A stretch of DNA of 46,513 bases from positions 1 to 46,513 of IMG/VR virus record IMGVR_UViG_3300015371_000071. One strand, given 5' to 3'. Shown piece after piece: positions 33,240 through 41,000 of the stretch. A program made the translations under genes and the position numbers. The notes below the pieces were generated by a model that ran no database searches, was not told where the DNA came from, and worked only from the letters and a program-made list of their open reading frames with translations. The stretch's first letter is position 1, and each line of letters begins with the position of its first letter. The DNA comes from a virus.

Positions 33240-34390
33240 GTCGGCAGCGTGGTCGCCAGGGGTGGCGGGTCTTCGGCCCAGATCTCCGACAGCGCAGTGA
33301 TCTCGACGCGGAACCCCTTGTCGGAGGCGACACCGGACACGACCTTGATCGGCACGGTGTAGTAGTTGGCGGTCCTGGTCACCTTGCCGTTGGTGAGCAC
33401 CTCGAAGACGGAGCCGGTGGCGCCGCGGACACGGAACCGGCACGCCTTGGGGTTGGCAGCAGTGAACGCCACGATGGCGTCGAACGTCGACGCCCGGTTG
33501 TAGCCGTTGTCGTCGTTGACGTGGATGTACATCTCGGTGAGCGCGGCGTTGGTGCGCACCTGCCCGGCACCGGGGGGCGCGGTGATGGTGTTGGAGTACT
33601 GCCAGAAGGCGGTCAGCTGGCGGGTGTAGAAGATCTCGACGCGCAGGGCGGCGAGGTCGGCGCCGTGGCCGGTGCCTGCCTGCTGGAGGGCGGCGATCTG
33701 GGCGGCCTGGGCGGCGACGGTGCCTTCCAGCGCGGTGATGCGGGCGCCGTAGTCGTCGAGGGTGTCGCCGCGCTGCTCGATCGTGGCGTCGAGGGTGCGC
33801 AGCGCGGCGTGGAGGATGGGGGTGAGCTTGGAGTGATCCATCATCCACGCCTGCCAGACGCCGGGCGGGGTGGTCTCGTTGCCGTGGTCGTCCCAGGTGC
33901 GATCGTGGACGTTGCCGTGGCCGGGCGAGACGACGCCGTTGGAGATGCCGTTGGGCCATTGGGCGGCGACGCGTTGGGCGCAGTAGCCGACGTGGCGGAT
34001 CTCGGGGACGCCCTTGTAGTTGAAGAAGTACGGCTCGATGGTGCGCATCCACTGCATCGCCAGGTCGTCGTCGATGTTGACGATGTTCTCTTTGAGGTCT
34101 TCGTCGGAGGTGGTGAGGAACCCGGCGGTGGTGGAGGTGGCTCGGGTGATGCGGCCGATCTCGGTGCCGGCCGAGCGGATCGACATGTGGATGGCGCCGT
34201 CGACGTTGCCGCTGCCGGTGCGGTTGGAGATGAAGTTGGGGTCGGTGCTGTCGTCGATGTCGACTTCGATGGTGCCGGTGAACCCATCGGGGTCGCTGTA
34301 GATGACACCGATACGGCGCTGCGAGTCGAAGAAGGCGCGGCGTTCGGCCGGCGTGTTGCGCGGCTGGAAGCCACCCTTGGCCATGCCCAT
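33236..34390 (-). CDS. Fibre-like protein with internal S74 chaperone and C-terminal extension
   Basis: A 384-residue protein located between the small and large terminase genes. Residues 25-90 are beta-rich (TGTIEVDIDDSTDPNFISNR). An S74 domain begins near 93 with TTSDEDLKENI (S95, K100) and contains YFFNYKGVPEIRHVGYCAQR. A helix at about 190-236 (ITALEGTVAAQAAQIAALQQ) resembles the usual terminal coiled coil. Unusually, another 145-residue beta domain follows (240-384), although S74 is normally the C-terminus. The start at 34390 overlaps the small terminase stop as TGATG; an ATG two codons in is also possible. It is probably a short fibre or surface protein. Confidence 0.75.
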   Translation of the reverse strand: MGMAKGGFQPRNTPAERRAFFDSQRRIGVIYSDPDGFTGTIEVDIDDSTDPNFISNRTGSGNVDGAIHMSIRSAGTEIGRITRATSTTAGFLTTSDEDLKENIVNIDDDLAMQWMRTIEPYFFNYKGVPEIRHVGYCAQRVAAQWPNGISNGVVSPGHGNVHDRTWDDHGNETTPPGVWQAWMMDHSKLTPILHAALRTLDATIEQRGDTLDDYGARITALEGTVAAQAAQIAALQQAGTGHGADLAALRVEIFYTRQLTAFWQYSNTITAPPGAGQVRTNAALTEMYIHVNDDNGYNRASTFDAIVAFTAANPKACRFRVRGATGSVFEVLTNGKVTRTANYYTVPIKVVSGVASDKGFRVEITALSEIWAEDPPPLATTLPT

Positions 34391-34806
34391 CAGGCGTCTG
34401 CTGTCATCGTGCGCCTGATGATCACATCGAGCTCGGCGTCGGTGAGCATGCCGATCGCCTTGGCTCCTGACTCGCGCTCGGGGCTCATCTGCTTGATCGC
34501 ATCGAGGTACAGCTTGGCGGCGGCGACGTGGCGTGGGTTGCGCGGATCGCTGGCCGCTAAGTAGAGGGTGTCGAGCACGGCCTGGCGCTTGTCGAGATCG
34601 CCGATGACCTGGTCGGTCTCGCCCTGCCAGGCCTCGCGGAACTCCCGGTCGTGCTTCCAGTTGTAGAGCGTCTTGACGTGGACGTCGATCATCCGGGCGA
34701 ACTCGGCCTCGGTCGGCGGTTCGCGCTGGGTCGGCGGCGTGGTCAGCCACTCGATGAAGCGCATCTTCTCGGGGTCCTGGCGCACGGGGACGTAGGGCTT
34801 GGACAC
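34390..34806 (-). CDS. terS: Terminase small subunit
   Basis: A 138-residue protein at the head of the leftward unit. Residues about 32-60 (TEAEFARMIDVHVKTLYNWK) form a helix-turn-helix of the small terminase type, used to recognise the packaging site. The C-terminal part (YLAASDPRNPRHVAAAKLYL) is the helical oligomerisation region with the typical N/D-P-R-x-x-x-A-x-K-L-Y-L pattern. It starts at GTG, apparently on a leaderless transcript, because a likely -10 lies only 6 bases upstream. The packaging site is usually in or near this gene, but I see no obvious cos sequence. Confidence 0.85.
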   Translation of the reverse strand: MSKPYVPVRQDPEKMRFIEWLTTPPTQREPPTEAEFARMIDVHVKTLYNWKHDREFREAWQGETDQVIGDLDKRQAVLDTLYLAASDPRNPRHVAAAKLYLDAIKQMSPERESGAKAIGMLTDAELDVIIRRTMTADA

Positions 34807-34812
34807 GCGGCC

Positions 34813-34821
34813 ATTGTGGCA
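34813..34821 (-). promoter_or_regulatory. Probable extended -10 promoter for the leftward unit
   Basis: On the minus strand TGCCACAAT fits an extended -10 (TG-n-CACAAT). It ends 6 bases before the GTG of the small terminase, so the transcript would begin at or next to the start codon. There is no good -35 at the right distance, which an extended -10 can offset. This is moderate evidence only. Confidence 0.4.
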
Positions 34822-34827
34822 GACCCC

Positions 34828-34856
34828 TTGACGCGGCGCGTGCGATGGTGTAGCAT
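34828..34856 (+). promoter_or_regulatory. Sigma70-type promoter of the rightward unit
   Basis: TTGACG at 34828-34833 and TAGCAT at 34851-34856 are separated by exactly 17 bases, a near-ideal housekeeping promoter. The start codon of the first gene is at 34863, 6 bases after the -10, so the mRNA is predicted to be leaderless, as is common in actinobacteria. There is no purine-rich ribosome-binding site between them, which agrees. Confidence 0.75.
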
Positions 34857-34866
34857 GACATCATGC
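34853..34866. promoter_or_regulatory. Operator-like palindrome over -10 and start codon
   Basis: GCATGA-CA-TCATGC is a perfect 6-bp inverted repeat with a 2-base centre. It covers the last bases of the -10 and the ATG of the ribbon-helix-helix gene. A protein bound here would block RNA polymerase. Arc/CopG-type proteins bind such short palindromes, so autoregulation by the neighbouring gene is likely. A related palindrome, TGCATG-AC-CATGCA, lies at 44611-44624. Confidence 0.55.
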
Positions 34867-35018
34867 CATTCCGCTCCTCAGACACCGAGCCCGAGAACTT
34901 GAAGGTCTCGCTGAACGTGCGGGTCACCTGGCGACAGCGAGAACAGCTGCGCCAGGAAGCGATCGACAGGAAGATCTCGCTCAACCAGCTGATCCTCGAC
35001 GCCCTGGACCTGTCGTGA
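34863..35018 (+). CDS. Ribbon-helix-helix (Arc/CopG-type) regulator, 51 residues
   Basis: MPFRSSDTEPENLKVSLNVR and on gives a beta strand (KVSLNVRVTW) followed by two helices (RQREQLRQEAIDRK and SLNQLILDALDL), the minimal ribbon-helix-helix fold. Such proteins dimerise and place the strand pair in the DNA major groove. It is the first gene of the rightward unit, lies 6 bases from a strong -10 and has a palindrome over its start. It is therefore probably an autorepressor controlling early rightward and perhaps leftward transcription. It overlaps the resolvase gene as GTGA. The family fold is clear from the pattern; the target is inferred. Confidence 0.7.
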   Translation: MPFRSSDTEPENLKVSLNVRVTWRQREQLRQEAIDRKISLNQLILDALDLS

Positions 35019-35497
35019 AGATCATCGGCATCGACCCCGGCCTCACCGGAGCCATCGCCGTGCTCGGCGAGACGGCCGAGGTCTACGACATGCCCCGCGA
35101 CATGGACGGCGTCGCCGGGGGCACGATCTACCGGCTGCTCGCCGAGTTGGCGCCCGACGAGGTCTACATCGAGCGCACCCACGCCATGCCGACCAACGGC
35201 TCGAAGGCGGCCTACAGCCTCGGCGACTCCAACGGGTGCCTGCGCACGGCGGTACACATCGTCAAGCGGCCGCTGATCTGGGTCACTCCACGCCAGTGGC
35301 AGAGCCAGTACGGGCTGTTCGGCGGGGGCTTCACCGACAAGGATCGCAAGGACCGCTCGCGCTGGCGGGCCCAGGAACTGTGGCCCCACCTGGCTGACAA
35401 ACTGGGGCGGGTCAGGGATCACAACCGTGCCGAAGCGCTGCTCATCGCTGAATACGGACGCCGCACCTCGATCACCCAGGCGGTGCTCAATGGCTGA
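35015..35497 (+). CDS. RuvC-like Holliday junction resolvase
   Basis: A 160-residue RNase H-fold nuclease. KIIGIDPGLTGAIAV holds the first catalytic Asp (D7), VYIERTHAMP holds E53, and DHNRAEALLIAEYG supplies the C-terminal acidic residues (D135, E140). The region RQWQSQYGLFGG resembles the DNA-contact loop of phage RuvC-like enzymes. It would resolve branched DNA made during replication and recombination before packaging. The GTG start overlaps the regulator stop. Length and motifs agree with a working enzyme. Confidence 0.88.
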   Translation: MKIIGIDPGLTGAIAVLGETAEVYDMPRDMDGVAGGTIYRLLAELAPDEVYIERTHAMPTNGSKAAYSLGDSNGCLRTAVHIVKRPLIWVTPRQWQSQYGLFGGGFTDKDRKDRSRWRAQELWPHLADKLGRVRDHNRAEALLIAEYGRRTSITQAVLNG

Positions 35498-35666
35498 CCG
35501 CGTGATGACCGACGCCGAGCACGCCGCCGAACGCGACGCCGGGATGTACGTCTGCGGCTGCCTGATCCCCGAACCGACCCCGATCGGACTGTTCGCCACC
35601 GTGCAGTGCAAGCGCTGCTACAAGCCCCTACCCCGTCACACCCACCAGTCAGGATCAAAGCGATGA
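35490..35666 (+). CDS. Small CxC...CxxC protein, 58 residues
   Basis: It starts at ATG within the end of the resolvase gene (8-base overlap). The protein has VCGC at 22-24 and CKRC at 40-43, enough for one zinc ribbon, and a His-rich basic C-terminus (PRHTHQSGSKR). It ends in an ATGA overlap with the next gene. Longer upstream starts would run deep into the resolvase and are rejected. It may bind nucleic acid in the replication module; no family is recognised. Confidence 0.6.
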   Translation: MADRVMTDAEHAAERDAGMYVCGCLIPEPTPIGLFATVQCKRCYKPLPRHTHQSGSKR

Positions 35667-35884
35667 ACGAATCGATGAACGAACAAGTGCTCGACACCGA
35701 CTACGCCCTGGTGATCGTCCACAAGTGGCACAACGTGATCGACGAGTTGGCCAACGCCCGAGCCCGCAAGACCGAGCTCGGCGTGCAGATCAAGAACCTG
35801 GTGGCCGAGCGTCAGAAGCTGGTGCCGTTGGTGCGCCTGGTGGCGCCGGGCCTGCTCGAGCGCAACGGTGACCGCGATGAGTGA
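35663..35884 (+). CDS. Small helical protein, 73 residues
   Basis: It starts at ATG in an ATGA overlap, with AGGATCAAAGCG upstream. The product is mostly two long helices (YALVIVHKWHNVIDELANAR and TELGVQIKNLVAERQKLVPL), probably a helical hairpin or coiled coil. It ends inside the start of the nuclease gene. It may be a structural partner of the adjacent nuclease, a guess from the overlap. No motif is recognised. Confidence 0.65.
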   Translation: MNESMNEQVLDTDYALVIVHKWHNVIDELANARARKTELGVQIKNLVAERQKLVPLVRLVAPGLLERNGDRDE

Positions 35885-37130
35885 GGGCGTCTCCCTCGAG
35901 GACTTCGGGGACCCGATCACCCGCGACTTCCGCCGGGCCAACGGCGCACCGATGGTGGTGCGCCTCGACGACAAGACGCGCTGGGAGCGCTACAGCCGGC
36001 CGTCGGGCTGGGGCAGCGATCTCGACGACGAGTCAGCCTTGACGCTGTGGAAGATCGACCGGGCGATGGAGGGGGTGGCCTGCGACCCGTCGATCGCGGC
36101 GATGGTGGCCGCCCACCTGAACGATCGCGAGGGCGCCAAGGAACGGCGCGAGCGCGCCATCCAGCGCGGTCGCGGTGAGGAGGCCGCCGATCTCGGCACG
36201 GCCCTGCACCGCATGACCGAGCGCGTCGAGCGGGGTGACGGGTTCTGCGCCCCTCCCCCGTTCGACGCTGACATCGCCGCCTACCTGTCCAAGCTGGACG
36301 GGGCGGGCCTGGTGTCGGAGTTCATCGAGTGCAAGCTGTGCAACGACGAGTGGCGCGCGGCTGGCACCGCAGATCGCATTTATCAAGCAAATCGTGAGAT
36401 CCCGGTCGCCGGGTGCCCGCCGATCCTGCCTGGCCAGCTAGTCCTCGGCGACTTGAAGACGGGGAAGCGACTCGACTACAGCCTCCCCGGCTACTGCATC
36501 CAGCTGGCCCTCTACGTCGACAGCGTCTTCTACGACGTCGAGACGAACGAGCGCTCGCCACTTCCGCCAGAACTTCGCACCGACGTCGGGCTGCTCGTCC
36601 ACATGCCGGCGGGCACGGGCTCCTGCTCGTTCCACTGGGCTGACCTCCAGGTCGGGCGCGAGGGCTGCCGGATCGTGCGCGACGTGCGGCACTGGCGCAA
36701 GCGCTCGGACTTTCTCATCGACTTCACCCCACCACCCTCCGACGAGGAAGCGATCCTTGCCGCCCCGACGCCAATGGAGTCGCTTCAATTCGGGGAGTTC
36801 GTCCCTCACGACCCTGAGCTACCCACCGGCGTCGACGCCGATGCATGGGTGGCGGCGATGAGCGAGTTCGCCCAGTCGCGGATAAACACCATCGGAACCA
36901 GCGCCGAGGCTCGAGCCCTCCTGCTTCGGCGCTGGCCCGACGCCACGCCAACCCTTCGCCAGGGCGGCATCACGCCAGCCCAACTCTCGGCGGTGCTCGA
37001 CCTGCTCGACGCCATCGAGGGGGCATTCAGCCTGCCCTTCCCGCCGGGTGACCCGCGGGTGGAGTGGGACCAGGGCCTCCACTCGGATGCCCTACCACGC
37101 AACAACGAACCCAGGAGCACAGTGCTATGA
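35877..37130 (+). CDS. PD-(D/E)XK nuclease (RecB/Cas4-like exonuclease)
   Basis: A 417-residue protein with the PD-(D/E)XK order: GTALHRMTE (H111), a GTAD motif after ECKLCNDEWRAAGTADRI (D166), LVLGDLKTGKR (D192, K194) and IQLALYVDS (Q209, Y213). The last 130 residues are extra and partly helical. I do not see the four cysteines of an iron-sulfur cluster, so it is closer to RecB/lambda-exonuclease-like phage nucleases than to a classical Cas4. It probably processes DNA ends for recombination together with the SSB-like protein downstream. The ATG at 35877 is preferred; an in-frame GTG is 9 bases upstream. Confidence 0.8.
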   Translation: MSEGVSLEDFGDPITRDFRRANGAPMVVRLDDKTRWERYSRPSGWGSDLDDESALTLWKIDRAMEGVACDPSIAAMVAAHLNDREGAKERRERAIQRGRGEEAADLGTALHRMTERVERGDGFCAPPPFDADIAAYLSKLDGAGLVSEFIECKLCNDEWRAAGTADRIYQANREIPVAGCPPILPGQLVLGDLKTGKRLDYSLPGYCIQLALYVDSVFYDVETNERSPLPPELRTDVGLLVHMPAGTGSCSFHWADLQVGREGCRIVRDVRHWRKRSDFLIDFTPPPSDEEAILAAPTPMESLQFGEFVPHDPELPTGVDADAWVAAMSEFAQSRINTIGTSAEARALLLRRWPDATPTLRQGGITPAQLSAVLDLLDAIEGAFSLPFPPGDPRVEWDQGLHSDALPRNNEPRSTVL

Positions 37131-37609
37131 CCGTTTCCAAGGACGCCAACGACTTCTTGATGCAGGCGGGGGGCAAGTCCTTCCCCTTCGAGAAGGTCAA
37201 CGACACCATCATCGGTGACGTGATCTCGGTCGAGGTCCGCCAGCAGACCGACGTCGAGACCGGCGAGAAGCTGTTCTGGACCGACGGGTCCCCGCGCAAC
37301 CAGCTGGTGATCACGCTGCAGACCTCGCTGCACACCACCGACGAGGACGACGGCATCCGCTCGATCTTCGCCAAGGGCGGCAAGTACGACGTCGCCGACG
37401 GCGAGGGCCAGTCGATGAAGGACGCCATCGCCAAGGCGGTGCGCGACGGAGGCGGCACCGGACTCAACCCCGGCGACCACCTGGCCGTGGCCTACACCGG
37501 CAACGGGGTGAAGAAGAACCGGGCCTACTCGGCACCCAAGCTGTACAGCGCCTCGTGGAAGGCGGCCACCCCGGCCAGCGTGTCGGGCAAGGACCTCTTC
37601 GACGACTGA
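37127..37609 (+). CDS. Single-stranded DNA-binding-like protein
   Basis: A 160-residue protein with AGGAGCACAGTGCT before the ATG. Segments IIGDVISVEVRQQTDVETGE, LVITLQTSLHTTDEDDG, DAIAKAVRDGG and GDHLAVAYTGNGVKKN suggest an OB-like barrel with a helix. They match a protein often found next to the Cas4-like nuclease in actinobacterial phages, where it is called ssDNA-binding; this is from memory. The acidic C-terminus (GKDLFDD) is like the SSB tail that recruits partners. It overlaps the nuclease as ATGA. OB-fold identity needs structural confirmation. Confidence 0.65.
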   Translation: MTVSKDANDFLMQAGGKSFPFEKVNDTIIGDVISVEVRQQTDVETGEKLFWTDGSPRNQLVITLQTSLHTTDEDDGIRSIFAKGGKYDVADGEGQSMKDAIAKAVRDGGGTGLNPGDHLAVAYTGNGVKKNRAYSAPKLYSASWKAATPASVSGKDLFDD

Positions 37610-37800
37610 TGGACGACGAGGACGAGACCATCTTCGAGGCCTGCCTGGATGCCACCGATGACATCTGGGACGACCGCGAGGGCTACATCAGGGCCGTGCT
37701 GGCCAAGCTCGAACTCAACCCTGACTTCGACTACGGCCAGTACCTCGCCGACATCCGCGGCTTCGGACTGCGGGTCTGGCCGGCGCGACTGAGCCGCTAA
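37609..37800 (+). CDS. Small acidic protein, 63 residues
   Basis: It starts in a TGATG overlap with the SSB-like gene and ends in a TAATG overlap with the HNH gene. It is rich in Asp and Glu (MDDEDETIFEACLDATDDIW) with a mixed helix-strand second half (YGQYLADIRGFGLRVWPARL). The coupling on both sides makes it likely to be real. It could be a DNA mimic or a nuclease inhibitor because of its charge, but nothing specific supports this. Confidence 0.6.
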   Translation: MDDEDETIFEACLDATDDIWDDREGYIRAVLAKLELNPDFDYGQYLADIRGFGLRVWPARLSR

Positions 37801-38468
37801 TGGGGTGGGGTGACAGCCAGGGCGGGCGACCGCGCAAGCTGTACGTTCGGCGGCGGGTGGACTACCCGCCGCCGAACCCCCAGCCGACGCCGTGTCGGAT
37901 CTGGCAGGGCAGCGTCGACCGCTACGGATACGGCCGGGTGCTGGTGCACACCACCGACGACAAGCGCCGCCAGATGACGGCCAGCCGCTGGATCTGGACG
38001 ATGGCCAACGGGCCGATCCCGAAGGGCATGGTGGTCAGGCACAAGTGCGACAACCCGCCGTGCTTCCGCCTGTCGCACCTCGAGCTCGGCACGGTGGCCG
38101 AGAACAACAACGACGCCGCCGAGCGCGGCCACCTCGGAGCGCCCTCAGCGCTCAAGCCTTCGCTGATCGAAGCGGTCAGACTGGGCCGCGCGGCCGGGCT
38201 GTCCTACCCCAAGATCTACGACGACTGGCCCGAGATACGGGCCGCAGTGACGATCCGCGGCCTGCGCTGGATCGGCAAGAAGCTCGAGAAGGGGTGGGCG
38301 CCCGCGGCCCCCCTGCCCGAGGGCTACAGTCCCCTGACACCCGCCTCTGCCAAGCGACGGGTGAACCCTGCCAAGGAAGCCGCGGCAGCGAAGTACGCCG
38401 CCTGGCGTGAACAACGAGTAGGAGCAACCGATGACAACGGAGCCCCAGGGCCACCTGTTCGACCCTGA
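37800..38468 (+). CDS. HNH endonuclease with C-terminal DNA-binding region
   Basis: A 222-residue protein. The HNH core contains CRIWQGSVDRYGYGRV, then WIWTMANGPIPKGMVVRHKC, DNPPCFRLSHLELGT and ENNNDAAERGH, matching the HNH_3-type (homing-like) nucleases with R-H-x-C-D-N-P-x-C and H-L-x-x-G-T blocks. Residues 120-165 look like a helix-turn-helix (SLIEAVRLGRAAGLSYPKIY). It lies within the replication operon rather than inside a split gene, so it is either a free-standing homing endonuclease or a packaging/replication nickase. The last 38 bases overlap the next gene. Confidence 0.85.
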   Translation: MGWGDSQGGRPRKLYVRRRVDYPPPNPQPTPCRIWQGSVDRYGYGRVLVHTTDDKRRQMTASRWIWTMANGPIPKGMVVRHKCDNPPCFRLSHLELGTVAENNNDAAERGHLGAPSALKPSLIEAVRLGRAAGLSYPKIYDDWPEIRAAVTIRGLRWIGKKLEKGWAPAAPLPEGYSPLTPASAKRRVNPAKEAAAAKYAAWREQRVGATDDNGAPGPPVRP

Positions 38469-38724
38469 CGAGTACGGACCAGGAAGCGCCCGCCGAGCGG
38501 CGCGACCAGAGCGCATCCAGCCGCCGACCGAGCCACTGATGCCGGGGTGGACCTACATGCGGGACCGCCTGGGGATGATCCCCTACGCCCACCTGATCGC
38601 CGGGGTCTCGACCAACTCGGCGGCCACCACCCTGTGCGGACGGACTGGCACGCGGATCACCAACGCTGGCGTCACCGAGATGCGGCGCTGCCCCGGCTGC
38701 GATATCGCACTGCAGCTGCAGTGA
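38431..38724 (+). CDS. Small hypothetical protein, 97 residues
   Basis: It begins within the end of the HNH gene, with TAGGAGCAACCG before the ATG. The N-terminal half is polar and Pro-rich, the middle contains PYAHLIAG, and the C-terminus has TLCG then CPGCD, a possible single zinc site with C69, C88 and C91. It ends as TGATG with the primase gene, suggesting coupled translation and possibly a partner role in replication. No family is recognised. Confidence 0.65.
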   Translation: MTTEPQGHLFDPDEYGPGSARRAARPERIQPPTEPLMPGWTYMRDRLGMIPYAHLIAGVSTNSAATTLCGRTGTRITNAGVTEMRRCPGCDIALQLQ

Positions 38725-41000
38725 TGGGCGCCGCCATCGAGGCGGCCGTGCTCGACGCCCATCGGGCCGGCCTGTCGACCATCCCCATGCGGGCCAACAA
38801 GCGTCCCGCCATCTCCACCTGGAAGCCGCGTATCGACGAGTTGCCCGACGAGCTCACCGTGCGCCGCGAGGCCCAGATGCACGACGGGTTCGCCATCACC
38901 TGCGGCGGGCCGACACGACTGCAGGTACTCGACTTCGAGGGCCGCTTCACCGAGCACATCCCCGAGCTCAAGGTGCGCCTCGGATCCTTGGCCCCGGTGT
39001 TCGAGTCGTGGCTCGACGGCTACATGGTGACGACGCCGGGCGGCGGGTTCCACGTCGCCGTGCACGTCGAGGGCGACGGCGACCAGGACGGCAACACCCA
39101 GCTGGCGATGGACGGCGGCCGCCAAGTCCTCGTCGAAACCCGCGGCCACGGAGGCTACGTTGTGGCCGCACCATCGAACGGCACGACGCATCCCAGTGGC
39201 GGAGCCTGGGTACAGCGGCGTGGCAGTTTCGCCGAGATCGCATGGGCCACCGTCGAGCAATGGCGGGGAGTCTGCTCAGCGATCTCATCATTCGACGCTG
39301 TGGCAGCGGCGTCCGAGACCCCGCCCGAAGCGCTTCCTCCTACGGCGCTGCCGGGCGGGGTCTCAATCTCTCGGATCGAGCACACGTCCAGCTGGCTGGA
39401 CAACGTGCGGATGCCGCCGATGGCGGTGTTCCTGGAGAACAACGGCTGGACGTACAGCCATTCTGACCCCGATCACAGCTACTGGGCCAGACCCGGCAAG
39501 GACGTGCGCGAGGGCCACTCGGCGACGATCAACCGCAGCGACCGGCTGTTCGTGTTCTCGACGAGCGCCCACCCGGTACCGTCGTCCCAGCCATCGGGCC
39601 AGACCTACGACGTCACGGACCTGATCGGCTGCTATCGCTTCGGCCATCTCCCCACATCGGACGAGCGAGTGGCGATCAAGCGGGAGTTCGCCGGGCTCTC
39701 CGCACAGCATCCGCCGGCTGTACGCGAGAGCCCGGCACCCGACAGCGGATGGTTGTCGGACGACTTCTGGGATGCCCGGCCATGGCTGTCGGCCATACGC
39801 GAGGCAGCATGGGCGGCACAGCGTTGCCCGGAGGCGTTCCTCGGGGCGGTGTTGTCGACCTACTCGGTCAGGATTCCGTCGTCGATCCGCCTGGAAGCCC
39901 TGGTAGGTGGCAACGAATCGCCGCTGAACACGTTCGTGGCGATGGTCGGCCAGACGGGGGCGGGCAAGTCGGGGGCGATCGGGGTCTCGCGCCAGCTGTG
40001 CGGGGTGACCAACTCGGAGTCGTACCACTACGGCAAGACGCTGCGCTCGGGCGAGGGCCTGGTCACAGCGGTGATCATCCCGCAGGGCAAGCGCCGCGAC
40101 GAGGCGCCGCTGACTCCGCTGTACCGCAACGGTGTGCAGATCATCTACGACGAGGGCAACACGCTGGCGGCGCAGAACGACCGCACCGGCTCGACGGTGA
40201 TCTCCAACTTCTGCACGACGTGGTCGGGAGTAGCTGGCTCGATGGTCGGTGGTGTGCTGGCTGGAGGAGAGGTGTCCTATCCAGCGGACGCGGTGCGCGT
40301 CAGCCTGATCGTGGGCATCCAGTTCGGAGTGGGCGGTGCGCTGTTCACGGGCAGCGTGGCCAGCCAGGGATTCCCTGGTCGCCTGCTGTACTTCGCCATG
40401 GACAGGCCGGGAGACCGATCGCTCAGGCGGCGCGGGACGCCTCGAGTTCTGGACCTGCCGACCTACCATCCGAACTCACGCTCGCCGATCACGATGACCT
40501 TCCCGTCCAGCGTGGAGGACGATGTCTCGGCGTGGGACGAGGCTCGCCAGATACACGGTGTGCACCCGCTGGACGGGCACAAGATGCTCGTTCGCATGCG
40601 TACGGCCGGCCTCCTGGCCCTGATGGACGATGCCGCGCAGGTAGAGCCCATCCACTGGGAACTGGCCGGCGAGATCGAGAAGCACTCTCTCGCCACGAGA
40701 AGCAGGGTTCTCGCTGGGATATCCGAGCTCTCCACTCAGAGCGCCCGTGCTGCTGGGCGGAACGACATGGTGCGGGAGGCGGCACGCCACCAAGCGTGGG
40801 TCGAGGACAGAGCTCGGGCCCTGGCGCAAGCCGTGCACCTTTCGCCACTTACCGCCCGCCAGGTGAAGGACAAATTCAACCGGGACAAGCGCCAGTACCT
40901 GTCGGAAGTAGTTGGATACGCCCTGCAGCGGAACTGGGTCGTATATGGCACCGAAGGTCAGGCAAAGCTGCTCCTGCCGGGCGAGAGCCGTCCTTCGTAG
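38724..41000 (+). CDS. Primase-polymerase/helicase fusion
   Basis: A 758-residue replication protein. Residues 1-180 form a bifunctional Prim-Pol (AEP) domain: VLDFEG gives the metal-binding D70 and E72, GGGFHV gives H110, and VETRGHGGYVVAAPS supplies E138 and nucleotide contacts. A middle part (230-310) with YWARPGKDVREGHSAT is typical of such fusions. The C-terminal half is a P-loop ATPase with Walker A GQTGAGKS (409-416) and Walker B IIYDEG (about 473-478), most like helicases of the DUF3987 type. It probably primes, and perhaps copies, DNA at the adjacent repeat region (41001-41165). No other polymerase is seen in the window. Confidence 0.85.
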   Translation: MGAAIEAAVLDAHRAGLSTIPMRANKRPAISTWKPRIDELPDELTVRREAQMHDGFAITCGGPTRLQVLDFEGRFTEHIPELKVRLGSLAPVFESWLDGYMVTTPGGGFHVAVHVEGDGDQDGNTQLAMDGGRQVLVETRGHGGYVVAAPSNGTTHPSGGAWVQRRGSFAEIAWATVEQWRGVCSAISSFDAVAAASETPPEALPPTALPGGVSISRIEHTSSWLDNVRMPPMAVFLENNGWTYSHSDPDHSYWARPGKDVREGHSATINRSDRLFVFSTSAHPVPSSQPSGQTYDVTDLIGCYRFGHLPTSDERVAIKREFAGLSAQHPPAVRESPAPDSGWLSDDFWDARPWLSAIREAAWAAQRCPEAFLGAVLSTYSVRIPSSIRLEALVGGNESPLNTFVAMVGQTGAGKSGAIGVSRQLCGVTNSESYHYGKTLRSGEGLVTAVIIPQGKRRDEAPLTPLYRNGVQIIYDEGNTLAAQNDRTGSTVISNFCTTWSGVAGSMVGGVLAGGEVSYPADAVRVSLIVGIQFGVGGALFTGSVASQGFPGRLLYFAMDRPGDRSLRRRGTPRVLDLPTYHPNSRSPITMTFPSSVEDDVSAWDEARQIHGVHPLDGHKMLVRMRTAGLLALMDDAAQVEPIHWELAGEIEKHSLATRSRVLAGISELSTQSARAAGRNDMVREAARHQAWVEDRARALAQAVHLSPLTARQVKDKFNRDKRQYLSEVVGYALQRNWVVYGTEGQAKLLLPGESRPS

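Noticed and set aside
34391-35611. Long N-terminal extension of the S74 gene through the small terminase region
   Set aside because: The extended frame runs antisense through the regulator and resolvase genes and overlaps the small terminase. The short start gives a TGATG overlap, matching the operon style.
35877-37130. Calling the nuclease a true Cas4 of a CRISPR system
   Set aside because: No iron-sulfur cysteines, no cas1/cas2 and no array are present. The neighbours are phage recombination genes.
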